From positions 744,001 to 808,000 of the forward strand of contig NZ_LR215035.1 of assembly GCF_900660655.1 (NCBI RefSeq): DNA of 64,000 nucleotides, in the 5' to 3' direction. Of the stretch, positions 53,580 to 64,000 are shown piece after piece. This DNA comes from Mycoplasmopsis anatis. GTDB taxonomy: Bacteria; Bacillota_I; Bacilli_A; Mycoplasmatales; Metamycoplasmataceae. The first letter of the stretch is position 1; each line of letters opens with the position of its first letter. The notes below the pieces were generated by a model. That model saw nothing but the letters and a program-made list of their open reading frames with translations. It was not told the origin of the DNA and did not search any database. Made by a program: the position numbers and the translations under genes.

Positions 53580-54138
53580 AAACATTACTGAGTTGATAAA
53601 TGTTGAAATATTGAAATATTTGAATTTAATAGGACTAACTAAAATTACTGGTAGTTTTTTAATAAGTATCTTAGAAGAAAAATATAGGAAAATTATTAAT
53701 AAAAAAATTAATTTATGGTCTATAAAATTCTTTTTCATAAGTAAATATAAAGATTATTTATTTAGTGAAATAGTTTATTCTCTTTATAAAAAGATAATAA
53801 ATAGCAGAAATTTAAATATAACTAATGCCGAAGAATTTTTAATGGGTTCATTAAAATATTGTTCTCTTAGTTGTATTAAAGAATATTTAAAAAAACAAAA
53901 TCTTTTTGAAGAATCTTTATTGCCAATTGAACTGGAAAGTGAGATAAAAGATTTTTCAACTCCTAGAGAGATAAATATGGAATTATCTAGAATTGATTTT
54001 ATAAATTTTATAAATTCACTAAATAAAGTTGAAAAGAAACTCATTAAAGATGAAGAAGAAATGAATTTATATTCAACTTTTAAAAGAAATATAATAATCA
54101 GAAATATACAAAACAAATATAACAACTATTTAAGTTAA
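53572..54138 (+). CDS. Probable SigH-like alternative sigma factor
   Basis: A 188-aa, very divergent helical protein overlapping the rlmB stop by eight bases. In Bacillus the order cysS-mrnC-rlmB-yacP-sigH is conserved. In mollicutes a sigma-like gene stands at the equivalent place; the M. genitalium MG428 protein is such a factor and switches on recombination genes. A region 2-like stretch (about residues 60-110) and a C-terminal region-4-like helix set (INSLNKVEKKLI then ending NIQNKYNNYL) are compatible. The assignment rests mainly on synteny. Confidence 0.6.
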   Translation: MNKNITELINVEILKYLNLIGLTKITGSFLISILEEKYRKIINKKINLWSIKFFFISKYKDYLFSEIVYSLYKKIINSRNLNITNAEEFLMGSLKYCSLSCIKEYLKKQNLFEESLLPIELESEIKDFSTPREINMELSRIDFINFINSLNKVEKKLIKDEEEMNLYSTFKRNIIIRNIQNKYNNYLS

Positions 54139-54191
54139 ATTTTGTTTAAAAAGGTAAAATTGTAATGTTACTATAAAAGAAGGGAATTGAA

Positions 54192-55571
<1,380 letters not shown>

Positions 55572-55590
55572 TTAATTTATAAACACCATT

Positions 55591-56897
55591 TAAACTAGGA
55601 CACAAAAAGTTGACAAATAAATGTCAACTTTTTTTATTGGAGGAAATATGGGAAAACATTTATCTTCCAATCATTGATTCGAACTCATCAATGATTGGAA
55701 TAATGGATTATCTAGAAAGATAATCCTTGAAAAATATATTAATTTTTCTGGGCACTGAAAGTTAAAAGCCAACGGGATAAGAACTTTTTTTAGAACATTA
55801 AAATATAGAGCAAAAGTTTATAATAAAGGTATGGAATACATTTTAACAAGCAAAAAACATCCTAGTGAGATGAAGAAACGTGGAAGACCCAGAAAAGAAA
55901 ATAAAGATCAAGAAATTGATTGAAGTGATTTTAAGAGAGAAGAATTGATAGAAATTGCTAAAAGATATGTTGAGATAACTAAAGACATGCCTAAAAGAGA
56001 AAAAACAAAAGAATCAAAAGCATTAACTGAAACATTAATTACTAAAATTTCTAAATTATTGAAGATTTCAAGACAATCTATTTATAATGCAAGAAAAAGA
56101 GATTGTTCAACTAAAAAATGAAATTCTACAATAGCTGAAAAATATAGAGAAGAGATTTTAGAAGCTAGAAGAAAACATAAAAATGCAGGCAGAGCTAAAT
56201 TATCAAAAATCATGCAAAATGACTTTAATATAGTATTAAATGAAAGAACTTTAGGGAGATTTCTTAGCAAAAACAACTTAAATTCAGAAATAAGAAAACG
56301 TAGAAGAACAAAAGAAATAAAAGATATTAATTACATAGGAGAAGACTTAGTTAAAAGAGATTATAACGATTCTCAAAATCTCAACATTAAGTGTACTGAT
56401 ATAACATACTTGCCTGCTACAAAAGATGCAATCCAAAACCACGTTTATCTTTCTGTGATTATTGATCATAGATCTAAATTAGTTGAATCATTTCAACTAT
56501 CTTTTTACAATGATCTTGACTTAGTTATGGATAATTTAAATAAAAATAATTTTAATAATAAAACTTTTATAGTTCATTCGGACCATGGATTTCAATATAC
56601 AAACGAAAGATTTATAGATAAAGTCAAATCATTGAATGGAAGAACTTCATACTCAAGAATTGGTAATAGTCTGGATAATAGAGAAGTAGAATATTGGTTC
56701 TCGGTGTTGAAAACTGAATTCATTAGAGATTTGAATGTAAGAAATTTAACGTTAAAAATGTTAAATGATGAAATAAAAAAATTCATAAATTATTATAATA
56801 ATGAAAGAATACAATCAAATTTAAATTGAAAAACACCAAAGCAATTTGCAATGATGTCTTAAAATAATTTTTTGTCAACTTTCGTTGTCCTAGTTTA
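55591..56897 (+). mobile_element. IS3-family insertion sequence, copy 2
   Basis: 1307 bp, same terminal repeats as copy 1, target duplication ATT (55588-55590 and 56898-56900). It is inserted 19 bases after the pepA stop. A hairpin AAGTTGACA/TGTCAACTT with T7 (55607-55637) lies before the transposase start and would block read-through from pepA. Confidence 0.94.
55648..56862 (+). CDS. IS3-family transposase, copy 2
   Basis: A 404-aa transposase, intact, with DDE residues in CTDITYLP, HSDHGFQY and REVEYWFSVLKTE. It is nearly identical to copy 1 at 33157-34371. ATG after GGAGGAAAT. It probably moves the element; the unusual single frame joins the DNA-binding and catalytic halves. Few changes between copies point to recent transposition. 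Confidence 0.93.
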
Positions 56898-56958
56898 ATT
56901 TTTATGGTGTTTTTATTTAATCATTTCGTATTATCAAATGAAAATTTAAAATAAAAAA

Positions 56959-57035
56959 TGGCGATCACGAGAGGATTCGAACCTCCGACCACAAGCTTAG
57001 AAGGCTCGTGCTCTATCCAGCTGAGCTACGCGACC
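56959..57035 (-). tRNA. tRNA-Arg (TCT)
   Basis: A 77-nt cloverleaf on the minus strand. Acceptor stem GGTCGCG/CGTGATC, D-loop AGCTGGATAGAG, anticodon loop CTTCTAA giving TCT (reads AGA/AGG), T-arm GGTTCGAATCC, encoded CCA. Confidence 0.95.
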
Positions 57036-57109
57036 ACGCATTAATATTCTAGCACATTTTTTTTAATAAACAAGAAATTAAAATTTTAAATATAATAAAG
57101 AATTAGTTA

Positions 57110-57937
57110 TTATTTGCCAAGTAATTTTTTAATTTCTTGATCATAAATTGGTTTATCATCCACTCAAGGAGTTTCAAGAATTATTGGTATATTATCAAAA
57201 TCTGGGTCATGGACTATTTTGTAAAGTGTGTCAAAACCGATTTTTCCTTCACCGATATTTTCATGTCTATCTTTATGAGAATTTAAATCATTTTTTGAGT
57301 CATTTAAATGAATAACTCTGATGTGTTTATATATTCCTGAACTTTTTAGTTCATCTTTGAAATTATCATAATCTTGAATGTTATAACCCGCATCTCATAT
57401 ATGACAAGTGTCAAGACATACTTGTACTCTCTCATGATTTACATTTTCAATAAGATACATTATTTGTTCATAATTAATACCTATTTCACTTCCTTTTCCC
57501 GACATTGTTTCAATGCATATTACTACATCTTTAGTCTTAGAAATAATATATTTTAAACTTGAAACAAGTGTGTCTAATGAAGTTTTAGGATCAAATGAAG
57601 TATATGCTCCGGGGTGTAATACTAAATATTTTGCACCTATTTTATTCATTCTCTCAATTTCTTGTATCAAAAAATCTACGGCAAATTTATATTTTTCAGG
57701 ATTAGCTGCATTAGTGATATATGGTGCGTGCACTATAATATCTTCAGGTACAATTATTTCTTTGAAAAATTGATTATATTGGTCTATCAAATATTTTTCA
57801 ACACTAACTCTCTTTGTTGTTTGAGGAGCTCCTAAATATATCATCATGCAATTTGCTTTATTAGCTAAGCTCTCTTCTACTGCTCCAACAAGATAATTTG
57901 GTGACTTAAATGAAATATGACTTCCTAATTTAATCAT
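57110..57937 (-). CDS. nfo: Deoxyribonuclease IV (endonuclease IV)
   Basis: A 275-aa AP endonuclease for base-excision repair. Zinc-binding residues occur in VHAPYITN, VLHPGAY, CIETMSGKG, VCLDTCHIWDAGY, HLNDSKN and ILETPW. Complete, with TGA Trp codons inside a conserved motif. It cuts at abasic sites formed by oxidative damage. ATG after AAAGGAG. Confidence 0.95.
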
Positions 57938-57949
57938 AGTTACTCCTTT

Positions 57950-57981
57950 AATGAAATAAATAACAGTTTGCTAAACTGTTA
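57950..57981 (-). terminator. Rho-independent terminator of the LacI-type regulator
   Basis: AACAGTTT/AAACTGTT perfect stem, GCT loop, overlapping the regulator stop and followed by a T-rich run on the minus strand. Confidence 0.8.
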
Positions 57982-58926
57982 TTTTTGAATAATTGACGGT
58001 TTAATCAATTTAGATGTAGGTGTTTTATTAATATTGTGAACTCATAAAATGTTTTCGATTTCAATCCCAATATTTGTATAGTCAATGAAAATCTTTGATC
58101 TATATGAATTCATATGGTCGTAAATTGATTGATATCCGATATCGGTTAATCTAAGTGATTTATCACCTAAAACACTAAGAGCGATAAACAATTCATGTGT
58201 AGAACAAACAATATTTGAAATATTGTTTTTTCTAGTGTGTTTGTTAAAGTTGTTAATTGCAACTTTGTCTCTAGAATTTAAATCAACTATTTCATATTGA
58301 ATTTTTAATTCATTACATGCATGTTTAAATCCTGCAATTCTATCATCAGAAGTTGATTTATTTAATTTTGGATCGTTTACAAAAACCATTTTTTGGTTAT
58401 CAATTACAGAATTATAGAATTTGTGTGTTAAAAGATAAAAAGCATGAGTTTCGTCAATCTTTACTCAACATAAATCATCAACATCATAACCAAAAATTAC
58501 TATTGAAGTATCTTCTATAGTTTTAATAAATTCAATCAATTCCTCGTTAATCTCAGGTAAAAATAAAACAATTGAATTTGGTCTTCATGAAAGAACAAAT
58601 CTAACAGTCTCAATGTACTCTTTAACACCTTTTTCAGAATATGTTATATTAACTTTTCTTTTGTGTATTTTAGCAGCTTGAATGATACCATTACAAATAT
58701 CCTTAACGCTATTTTGAGGTCACTCAGGTATAATAACAAATATAGAATTATCTCTACCTCTGATTAATCTAGCTCCATGATTTGGGTAATATTCGAATTG
58801 TTTAACTACTTTATCAATTCTTTCCTTTGTTTTTTTAGAAACATAACCATTGTTATAATATCTACTAACTGTTGAAATGGAAACTTGAGCCATTTTCGAA
58901 ATATCTTTGTAAGAAATTGTTTTCAT
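57979..58926 (-). CDS. LacI-family transcriptional regulator
   Basis: A 315-aa regulator. N-terminal LacI helix-turn-helix KDISKMAQVSISTVSRYYN plus hinge, then a periplasmic-binding-like sensor domain. Usually such proteins repress sugar genes until their ligand binds. The ATG at 58926 has no ribosome site and a TATGAT box lies about 10 bases before it, so the message may be leaderless; an in-frame TTG at 58932 is less likely. LacI proteins are rare in mycoplasmas. Target genes are not evident. Confidence 0.88.
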
Positions 58927-59050
58927 AATCAAATCATACCATAAAATGAAAATTTATTCCACATTTTACATTATTTTTTAATATAAAAATAAAAAAGATA
59001 ATTTCTAAAATTATTTACTTTCGTAATTTACTATTTATTGTATAATAATT

Positions 59051-59135
59051 GAGCCATTAGAACAATAACCCAGTAACTTGGTCAGGGCGTAATTGCAGCA
59101 GCCACATCAGGAAGTGTTGTGTCTAGTGGTCTTTT
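59051..59135 (+). ncRNA. ffs: Signal recognition particle RNA (4.5S)
   Basis: TATAAT at about 59041 precedes a hairpin RNA of about 85 nt. GCCATTAG pairs with CTAGTGGT at the base. The conserved tip is GGTCAGG...GTAA...GCAGCAGCC, with the GNRA tetraloop and the asymmetric A/C-rich loop that binds Ffh. A T-rich end follows. Confidence 0.87.
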
Positions 59136-59209
59136 ATAAAGATATTAAAAAAATTAAAAAAATATTTTTGAAAAATAAATTTTAGTGTTATAATTATTTA
59201 GCAACAAAC

Positions 59210-59283
59210 GCGAGTGTAGTTTAATGGCAGAACTTCAGCCTTCCAAGCTGACTATGAGGGTTCGATTCCCTTCACTCGCTCCA
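59210..59283 (+). tRNA. tRNA-Gly (TCC)
   Basis: A 74-nt cloverleaf: GCGAGTG/CACTCGC acceptor, anticodon loop CTTCCAA (TCC, reads GGN in mycoplasmas), T-arm GGGTTCGATTCCC, encoded CCA. Confidence 0.96.
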
Positions 59284-59427
59284 TTTCTAGGAAGCTAGAC
59301 CTAAATGAAGATACGTTCTTCATTTTTTTATTTTTTCAGCAATTTTAAAAAATAAGCATATTAAAAAAAGAAATTATTATATAATTACACAAGTACTATT
59401 TTAAATATATTTAAAAAAGGAGTAAAA

Positions 59428-59580
59428 ATGCCTAGAGAAGGTTTTACATTCCAATGCACAGAGTGCAAAATGGAAAATTACATTAGCAAAAAAAATAAAA
59501 AAGCTCATCCAGAAAAAGTTGAGTTAAAAAAACACTGCTCAAAATGTAATGCACACACAACACACAAAGAAAAAAAATAA
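59428..59580 (+). CDS. rpmG: Ribosomal protein L33
   Basis: A 50-aa ribosomal protein: [17 protein letters not shown] and [15 protein letters not shown]. Two CxxC pairs can hold zinc. ATG after AAAGGAG. Followed at once by its terminator. Confidence 0.93.
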   Translation: MPREGFTFQCTECKMENYISKKNKKAHPEKVELKKHCSKCNAHTTHKEKK

Positions 59581-59582
59581 TT

Positions 59583-59600
59583 AGAGCTATGCTCTTTTTT
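59583..59600 (+). terminator. Rho-independent terminator of rpmG
   Basis: AGAGC/GCTCT stem, TAT loop and T6. Confidence 0.9.
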
Positions 59601-59642
59601 ATTTTTAAATTAATTTATAATTTAACTTAGTTAAGGAGAAAA

Positions 59643-60689
59643 ATGAATAGAACTAAATTAGAACAATTATTCAAAACAAAAGAAATAGATGCATATGTTT
59701 CGGAAGCACCCCAAACTAGATTATGATATGCTGGAGTTCAAACAACTGATGGGGTTATAATTATTGAAAAAAATAATGCTTACTTATTCGTAGATGGTAG
59801 ATATATTGAATATGTTTCAAAAAATGCTAAAAATGTTGAAGTTAAATTGATGGTAGGAACAACATTAAAAGACTTCTTTAAGCAAAAACAATATAAACAT
59901 GTTGCATTTGATGAAAATTACTTAACTAAAACAGTTGAAAATTGATTAAATAAATTAATTAATCCTGAAAAAGTTACTTGAATAAATGCTCAACATCTTA
60001 GAATTAACAAGAGCGAACATGAACTAGAATTAATGCAAAAAACAGTGGACATTTCATTAAAATCATATGAACAACTCATGGAATGAGTTCAACCAGGAAT
60101 GACGGAAAAAGAAGTTGCTGCAAAATTAAATTACTTACTTAAATTAAATGGAGCAGAAAAAGAGAGTTTTGATGAAATAGTGGCAACAGGGTCATCATCT
60201 GCTGAACCTCACCACCATCCAACAGATAAAAAATTAGAATTTGGTTCATTATTAAAAATTGATTTTGGAGCATTATATAAAGGATATTCTGCCGATATTA
60301 CAAGAACTTCAATCCTTGGTGGTGAAAAAAATGTTAAAGATCCTAAAATGTTAGAGATTTTAAATATTGTAAAAGAAGCGGCAAGATTAGGTAGAGCGTC
60401 AGTAAAACCGGGAATGAAAGCTTCAGAAGTTGACAAAGTATGTAGAGATTACATTGAGTCAAAAGGTTATGGTGAATATTTTGTTCATTCAACTGGACAT
60501 GGATTAGGAATTGATGTACACGAATTGCCAAGTGTATCTAAAATATCTGAAACAATTCTAGAACCTGGAATGATTATTACTGTTGAACCTGGAATTTACA
60601 TCGAGGGATTGGGAGGAGCTAGAATTGAAGATGATGTTTTAGTCACAGAAACTGGACATTATGTTTTCTCTAGACCTAATGAAAAATAA
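59643..60689 (+). CDS. pepP: Xaa-Pro aminopeptidase, M24B
   Basis: A 348-aa metallopeptidase removing an N-terminal residue before proline. Pita-bread catalytic domain: LLKIDFGALYKGYSADITRT (two metal Asp), HSTGHGLGIDVHE (His), EPGMIITVEPGIYI and GGARIEDDVLVT (Glu). Complete. ATG after AAGGAG. It complements pepA in peptide use. Confidence 0.94.
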
Positions 60690-60697
60690 ATAAAGAG

Positions 60698-60727
60698 TTA
60701 TAAGCAGAAATGCTTATAATTTTTTTT
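60698..60727 (+). terminator. Rho-independent terminator of pepP
   Basis: TTATAAGCA/TGCTTATAA stem with GAAA loop followed by T8. Confidence 0.9.
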
Positions 60728-60792
60728 ATTAAAATAAATTACCAAAGTGTAATATTATTATATAATTGATTTGCATTTTTGAAAGGGAAAAC

Positions 60793-62604
60793 ATGAAGAA
60801 CTATTTTATATTCTTATTAAAAATAATCATTAAAAAGAAAAATACTTATATACTTCCAACATTAATGATTTTGTTAAATTTAATAATTGGTTTGATATTT
60901 CTTTTTATTAAATTAGACAACTATTATTACCCCCCAATATTCTTTAGCTTATTATTTTTAAACCTAACTTTTAATATTTTTTACTCAAGTATAAAATCAT
61001 TAAATTTATTTAGTGATTTAGAAAAAAACGGAACGGACTTAATTATATTTTCTAAGCCAATATCACGCAAGAATATGATACTAACAAAAACTTTGGTATT
61101 CATATTAATTGGTTTTATATGAACAACACTCCACTGAGTTTCATGAACTATAATCTATCTAGCTAAAATTACAAATCAAAATTATTTATCATTTAGTTTT
61201 ACAATATTTTTAAGTATTTTCTTTTCATACTTGATATTTGGAATTATTGCAAGTCTAATTTCGATAAAGTGAAGTCAAAAAGCAGCTATAATTGTACCAT
61301 TACTACTTTCTACTCCAGCAATACTTTCAGTTGTTTTTGTCAGAACAATATCAAAAGATTCAAGTAAATTCATAAAAGATTTACTTAACACAAAATATGA
61401 ATATCATCATTCTAGTAATGAAGCTGATGTTGAAAAATTTTATCTTAACAATAACAAAGATCAGTTCTTTATAGTACCTAATGGTGATTTTACAAAAAAA
61501 GAATTTAGTCCATATCAAAGAGAATATTTAAAACTCTCATCTGCATATGCTAAGAACTCAGGAACAGAGTTGCAAGTATTATCATGACTTTCAGTTCCTT
61601 ATCAATTCATAGATATATTAAATAACTCTAATGGTGATCTACTAACAATATTAAAGGATAATGATAACTCAAACAGCAATTCTCTTTTATATTATAAGAA
61701 TAATGATAGTTTGAATTTTTCTTATAAACTTGATGATAAACCATCACTTATAAAACTTCAAACTGCAGATAATTCAAGTTATTCATTCATCGTTCCTTCA
61801 CTACTAAAATCAAACTCCAAAATAAATAATGATTTAATAAACAGAAGCATTATCTATGTAAGAGAAGGTGCTGATAAAATTGATGTAGATTTCCCTGAGG
61901 ATGAATTTACTTATTCAAATCCTAATAATTTAATAGGGAAAATTTATTGGGAACACATTGATCAAGTTTTAAGAAATTATGATTTTAATAAATTTGCAAA
62001 TGCTTTTTTCAATGATTTAATTACCAAAATCAATAAAGATAATATAAAAGATCAAAGACAAATTAAAAAAGAAATACTTAACAAGATTGTTGAGGAAATC
62101 AATAACTCAGATTCATGATTATTTAACTATTTAGATAAACAAGTAACACTATTTGATAATAATGCTGTTCAAAACAAGAAAATTTCTTCAGAAATTGAAA
62201 GAAAAATATATTTTGCAATTTCTTTAATTTATTATGCTTATTTTAGTTATAATGATTCAATTTTATTAAACTCTTTACTACTTAATGACAATCCTCTTGA
62301 ATATCATAATCCAGGAATTTATGAAATAACCGTAGACGGTTTTACCTATAAAATAGGTGGATTTGCATCCTACACTACCAAAGAAGTTGTAAAAACTTAT
62401 CCCAATGATGAGAAGAAAATAGTCTTTAGATATGAACTTGAAAAATCAGATAACTTTCTTTTTCAGACAGTTGATGAAGTTTATTCTTATCATCGTGATA
62501 AACAAGTTATAAATAAAAATTTCTACCCTTTAATTTGAGTTGGCTTAAGTGCACTTTTATTAACATTAAATGCTTATTTCTACTATAGAAAGGATTATAA
62601 ATAA
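60793..62604 (+). CDS. ABC transporter permease with large extracellular domain
   Basis: A 603-aa membrane protein: about six helices in the first 200 residues (around 20-40, 50-70, 100-125, 140-160, 170-190), a 380-residue extracellular domain, and one last helix at about 578-596. The pattern FSKPISRKNMILTKTLVF is typical of ABC-2-type permeases. Its stop overlaps the ATPase start (TAATG). Exporter direction is likely from the ABC-2 type; the substrate is unknown. Confidence 0.8.
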
Positions 62605-63308
62605 TGAATGAAACTGTTTTAGAAATCCAAAATTTCACAAGAATATATAGTAAAAATGGTGTAGGTGTTAAAAACTTAAACTTCACAGTTAAAAGTGGGT
62701 CTTTTCATGCATTTCTTGGGGAAAATGGTGCAGGTAAAACTACAACTATTAAATCAATAGTAGGAGCAACATATAATTTTGTTGGTGATATTTTAATAAA
62801 AGGAATTAATAATAAAACTTCGATAAGTAAATCAATAATTGGATATGTACCAGAAAAAGCACAATTCCCAAGTGAATTAACCACATATGAATATTTAAAA
62901 TCACTTGCATTATTAAATAATTTACCTAAACATCAAGTCGAGGAAAAACTTTCATATTTATTGAAGAAATTTAATATTGAAGAATTAAGTAATAAAAAAC
63001 CTTCTTATTTCTCGTCAGGTCAAAAAAAGAAAGTATTATTAATCCAAGCACTAATCCATGATCCTGAACTTATAATTCTTGATGAACCTGCAGCTAACTT
63101 AGACCCTACTGCAAGATATGAATTATTCAAATTATTAAATTCATTAAAACAAGAAGGTAAAACCATCTTCATAAGCAGCCATATTTTAGCTGAAATTGAT
63201 CCATTTGTAGATAGTCTTACACTTCTTCATAAAGGTGAATTAGTATATAGCGGTGATAAATATAAAAATTTGGAAGAGATTTATTATGAAAAAATTATTA
63301 AAAAATAA
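62604..63308 (+). CDS. ABC transporter ATP-binding protein
   Basis: A 234-aa ATPase: Walker A GENGAGKTTTIKS, signature FSSGQKKKVLL (a degenerate LSGGQ), Walker B LIILDEPAANLDP, and His switch ISSHIL. It drives the permease upstream. The lipoprotein gene downstream starts within its last codons. Confidence 0.93.
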   Translation: MNETVLEIQNFTRIYSKNGVGVKNLNFTVKSGSFHAFLGENGAGKTTTIKSIVGATYNFVGDILIKGINNKTSISKSIIGYVPEKAQFPSELTTYEYLKSLALLNNLPKHQVEEKLSYLLKKFNIEELSNKKPSYFSSGQKKKVLLIQALIHDPELIILDEPAANLDPTARYELFKLLNSLKQEGKTIFISSHILAEIDPFVDSLTLLHKGELVYSGDKYKNLEEIYYEKIIKK

Positions 63309-64000
63309 ATTTATATTTCTATCATCCATTTCCTTTTTTACATTATCAATAAGCTGTACTTCTAATTCAGAAAATATAAATAAAAATCTCAAGCAAAAAA
63401 CAGAAAGCAAATTCATTTCCGAAAATAAATTTGCAAAAGAACTAATCAATTCTCAATTTCCTGATGAAACACAAAAAAAGGATTTTATATACAATCAATC
63501 AAAAATAATCGCTAATAAAAAGCAAGAATTAAAATCTGCACTAGTATGATTTAGTCCATTAAGAGTTTCATTAATCAACAGTCAAAGTGATTATAAAAAT
63601 TTAATAGAAACAAGTCAAAAAATACTTGAGAATAATATAAACAAAAACTGACTTTGAATATTAGATAATATAAAAAGTTTTGAATTTGTATTTAACCCAT
63701 ACGGTTCAAAATTCGATGATCAAGGAACTGATTATTTTAAGAATGTTTTAGAAAATGTAGAACAGTTTAATCCAAGCTTAAAAATATCAATTAATAATAA
63801 TCAAATTCAAGATGTCTTAACAATTAATGTAAATAATGATAAAGAAGATTTATTTCAAAATAAACAAATTCATTTTTTAATTTATGATAATAACAAGGCT
63901 ATCAAAGTAGTAACTTACACTCAAAATAATCAAAATTATTTAAAATTAATTCCAGATTTATTTTACTCGCCATTTAGCAAAAATGTTGACAATTTTAAAA
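63286..64000 (+). CDS. Lipoprotein of the ABC operon, cut by the window end
   Basis: A lipoprotein with signal peptide ending FTLSISC (Cys about 24 from ATG 63286). It overlaps the ATPase gene end by 23 bases. At least 238 residues, Asn/Lys-rich, two TGA Trp. An in-frame ATG at 63253 would add 11 charged residues before the signal peptide and is unlikely. It may present or capture the substrate of the ABC system. No family recognised; the 3' end lies outside the window. Confidence 0.8.

Overview
The window is from a mollicute of the Mycoplasma/Mycoplasmopsis (M. bovis/M. agalactiae-like) type. The DNA is very AT-rich, and nearly every long protein is readable only if TGA is Trp. It carries homologues of families first named in M. 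bovis and M. agalactiae integrative conjugative elements (ICEs), no cell-wall genes, and a very compact housekeeping set.

Region 1 (about 0.1-11 kb) is an accessory island. On the minus strand it has a D12-class adenine methyltransferase and a zinc-ribbon/HTH protein. On the plus strand it has a PD-(D/E)XK nuclease, a Cys-rich small protein, an AbiEi-like (DUF6088) protein, a ParB-like protein, several unknown small proteins, a wrecked AlbA/Schlafen-type ATPase whose winged-helix module is tandemly duplicated, and a complete AbiEi/AbiEii toxin-antitoxin operon with a 30-bp palindrome touching its start codon. Between AbiE and the next gene lie two convergent candidate small RNAs. One is built of three 42-nt hairpins with covarying stems.

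Region 2 (about 11-30 kb, all minus strand) is an ICE-like block. In transcription order it has small membrane proteins, an SSB-domain protein, a 1442-aa surface protein, a lipoprotein with a transglutaminase-like Cys-His-Asp set, a two-helix pilin-like protein, a large membrane protein with a C-terminal AT-hook, a TraE/VirB4-type ATPase, small accessory proteins, a restriction endonuclease candidate, a C5-cytosine methyltransferase, an unknown protein paralogous to one in region 1, and a DnaB helicase. No TraG/VirD4 coupling protein, relaxase or DDE transposase of the ICE type was found, so the element looks partial or vestigial within this window. An 18-bp dyad operator next to a TATAAT box occurs at three genes of region 1 and again in front of the pilin-like gene, which ties the two regions together.

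Region 3 (30-33 kb) is a type I restriction-modification pair (hsdM, hsdS; no hsdR here). The hsdS C-terminus reads through a terminator hairpin. Next to it is the first of two near-identical 1307-bp IS3-type insertion sequences (33122-34428 minus; 55591-56897 plus). These flank 21 kb of chromosome in inverted orientation.

Region 4 (34.4-55.6 kb) is core metabolism: glycerophosphodiester uptake and hydrolysis (MFS transporter, glpQ); peroxide defence (tpx, an msrA-acetyltransferase fusion); a nuclease lipoprotein; remnants of an IS1634-type transposase and of a duplicated fba 3' end; dTMP synthesis (thyA-folA-dCMP deaminase); nrdF-nrdI-nrdE, in which NrdF has the Val/Pro/Lys replacement of three metal ligands that marks metal-free class Ie enzymes; fba and rpoE; an amino-acid permease and argS; and cysS-rlmB-sigma-like ORF and pepA.

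Region 5 (56.9-64 kb) has tRNA-Arg, nfo, a LacI-type regulator, the SRP RNA, tRNA-Gly, rpmG, pepP and an ABC exporter/lipoprotein operon cut by the window end.
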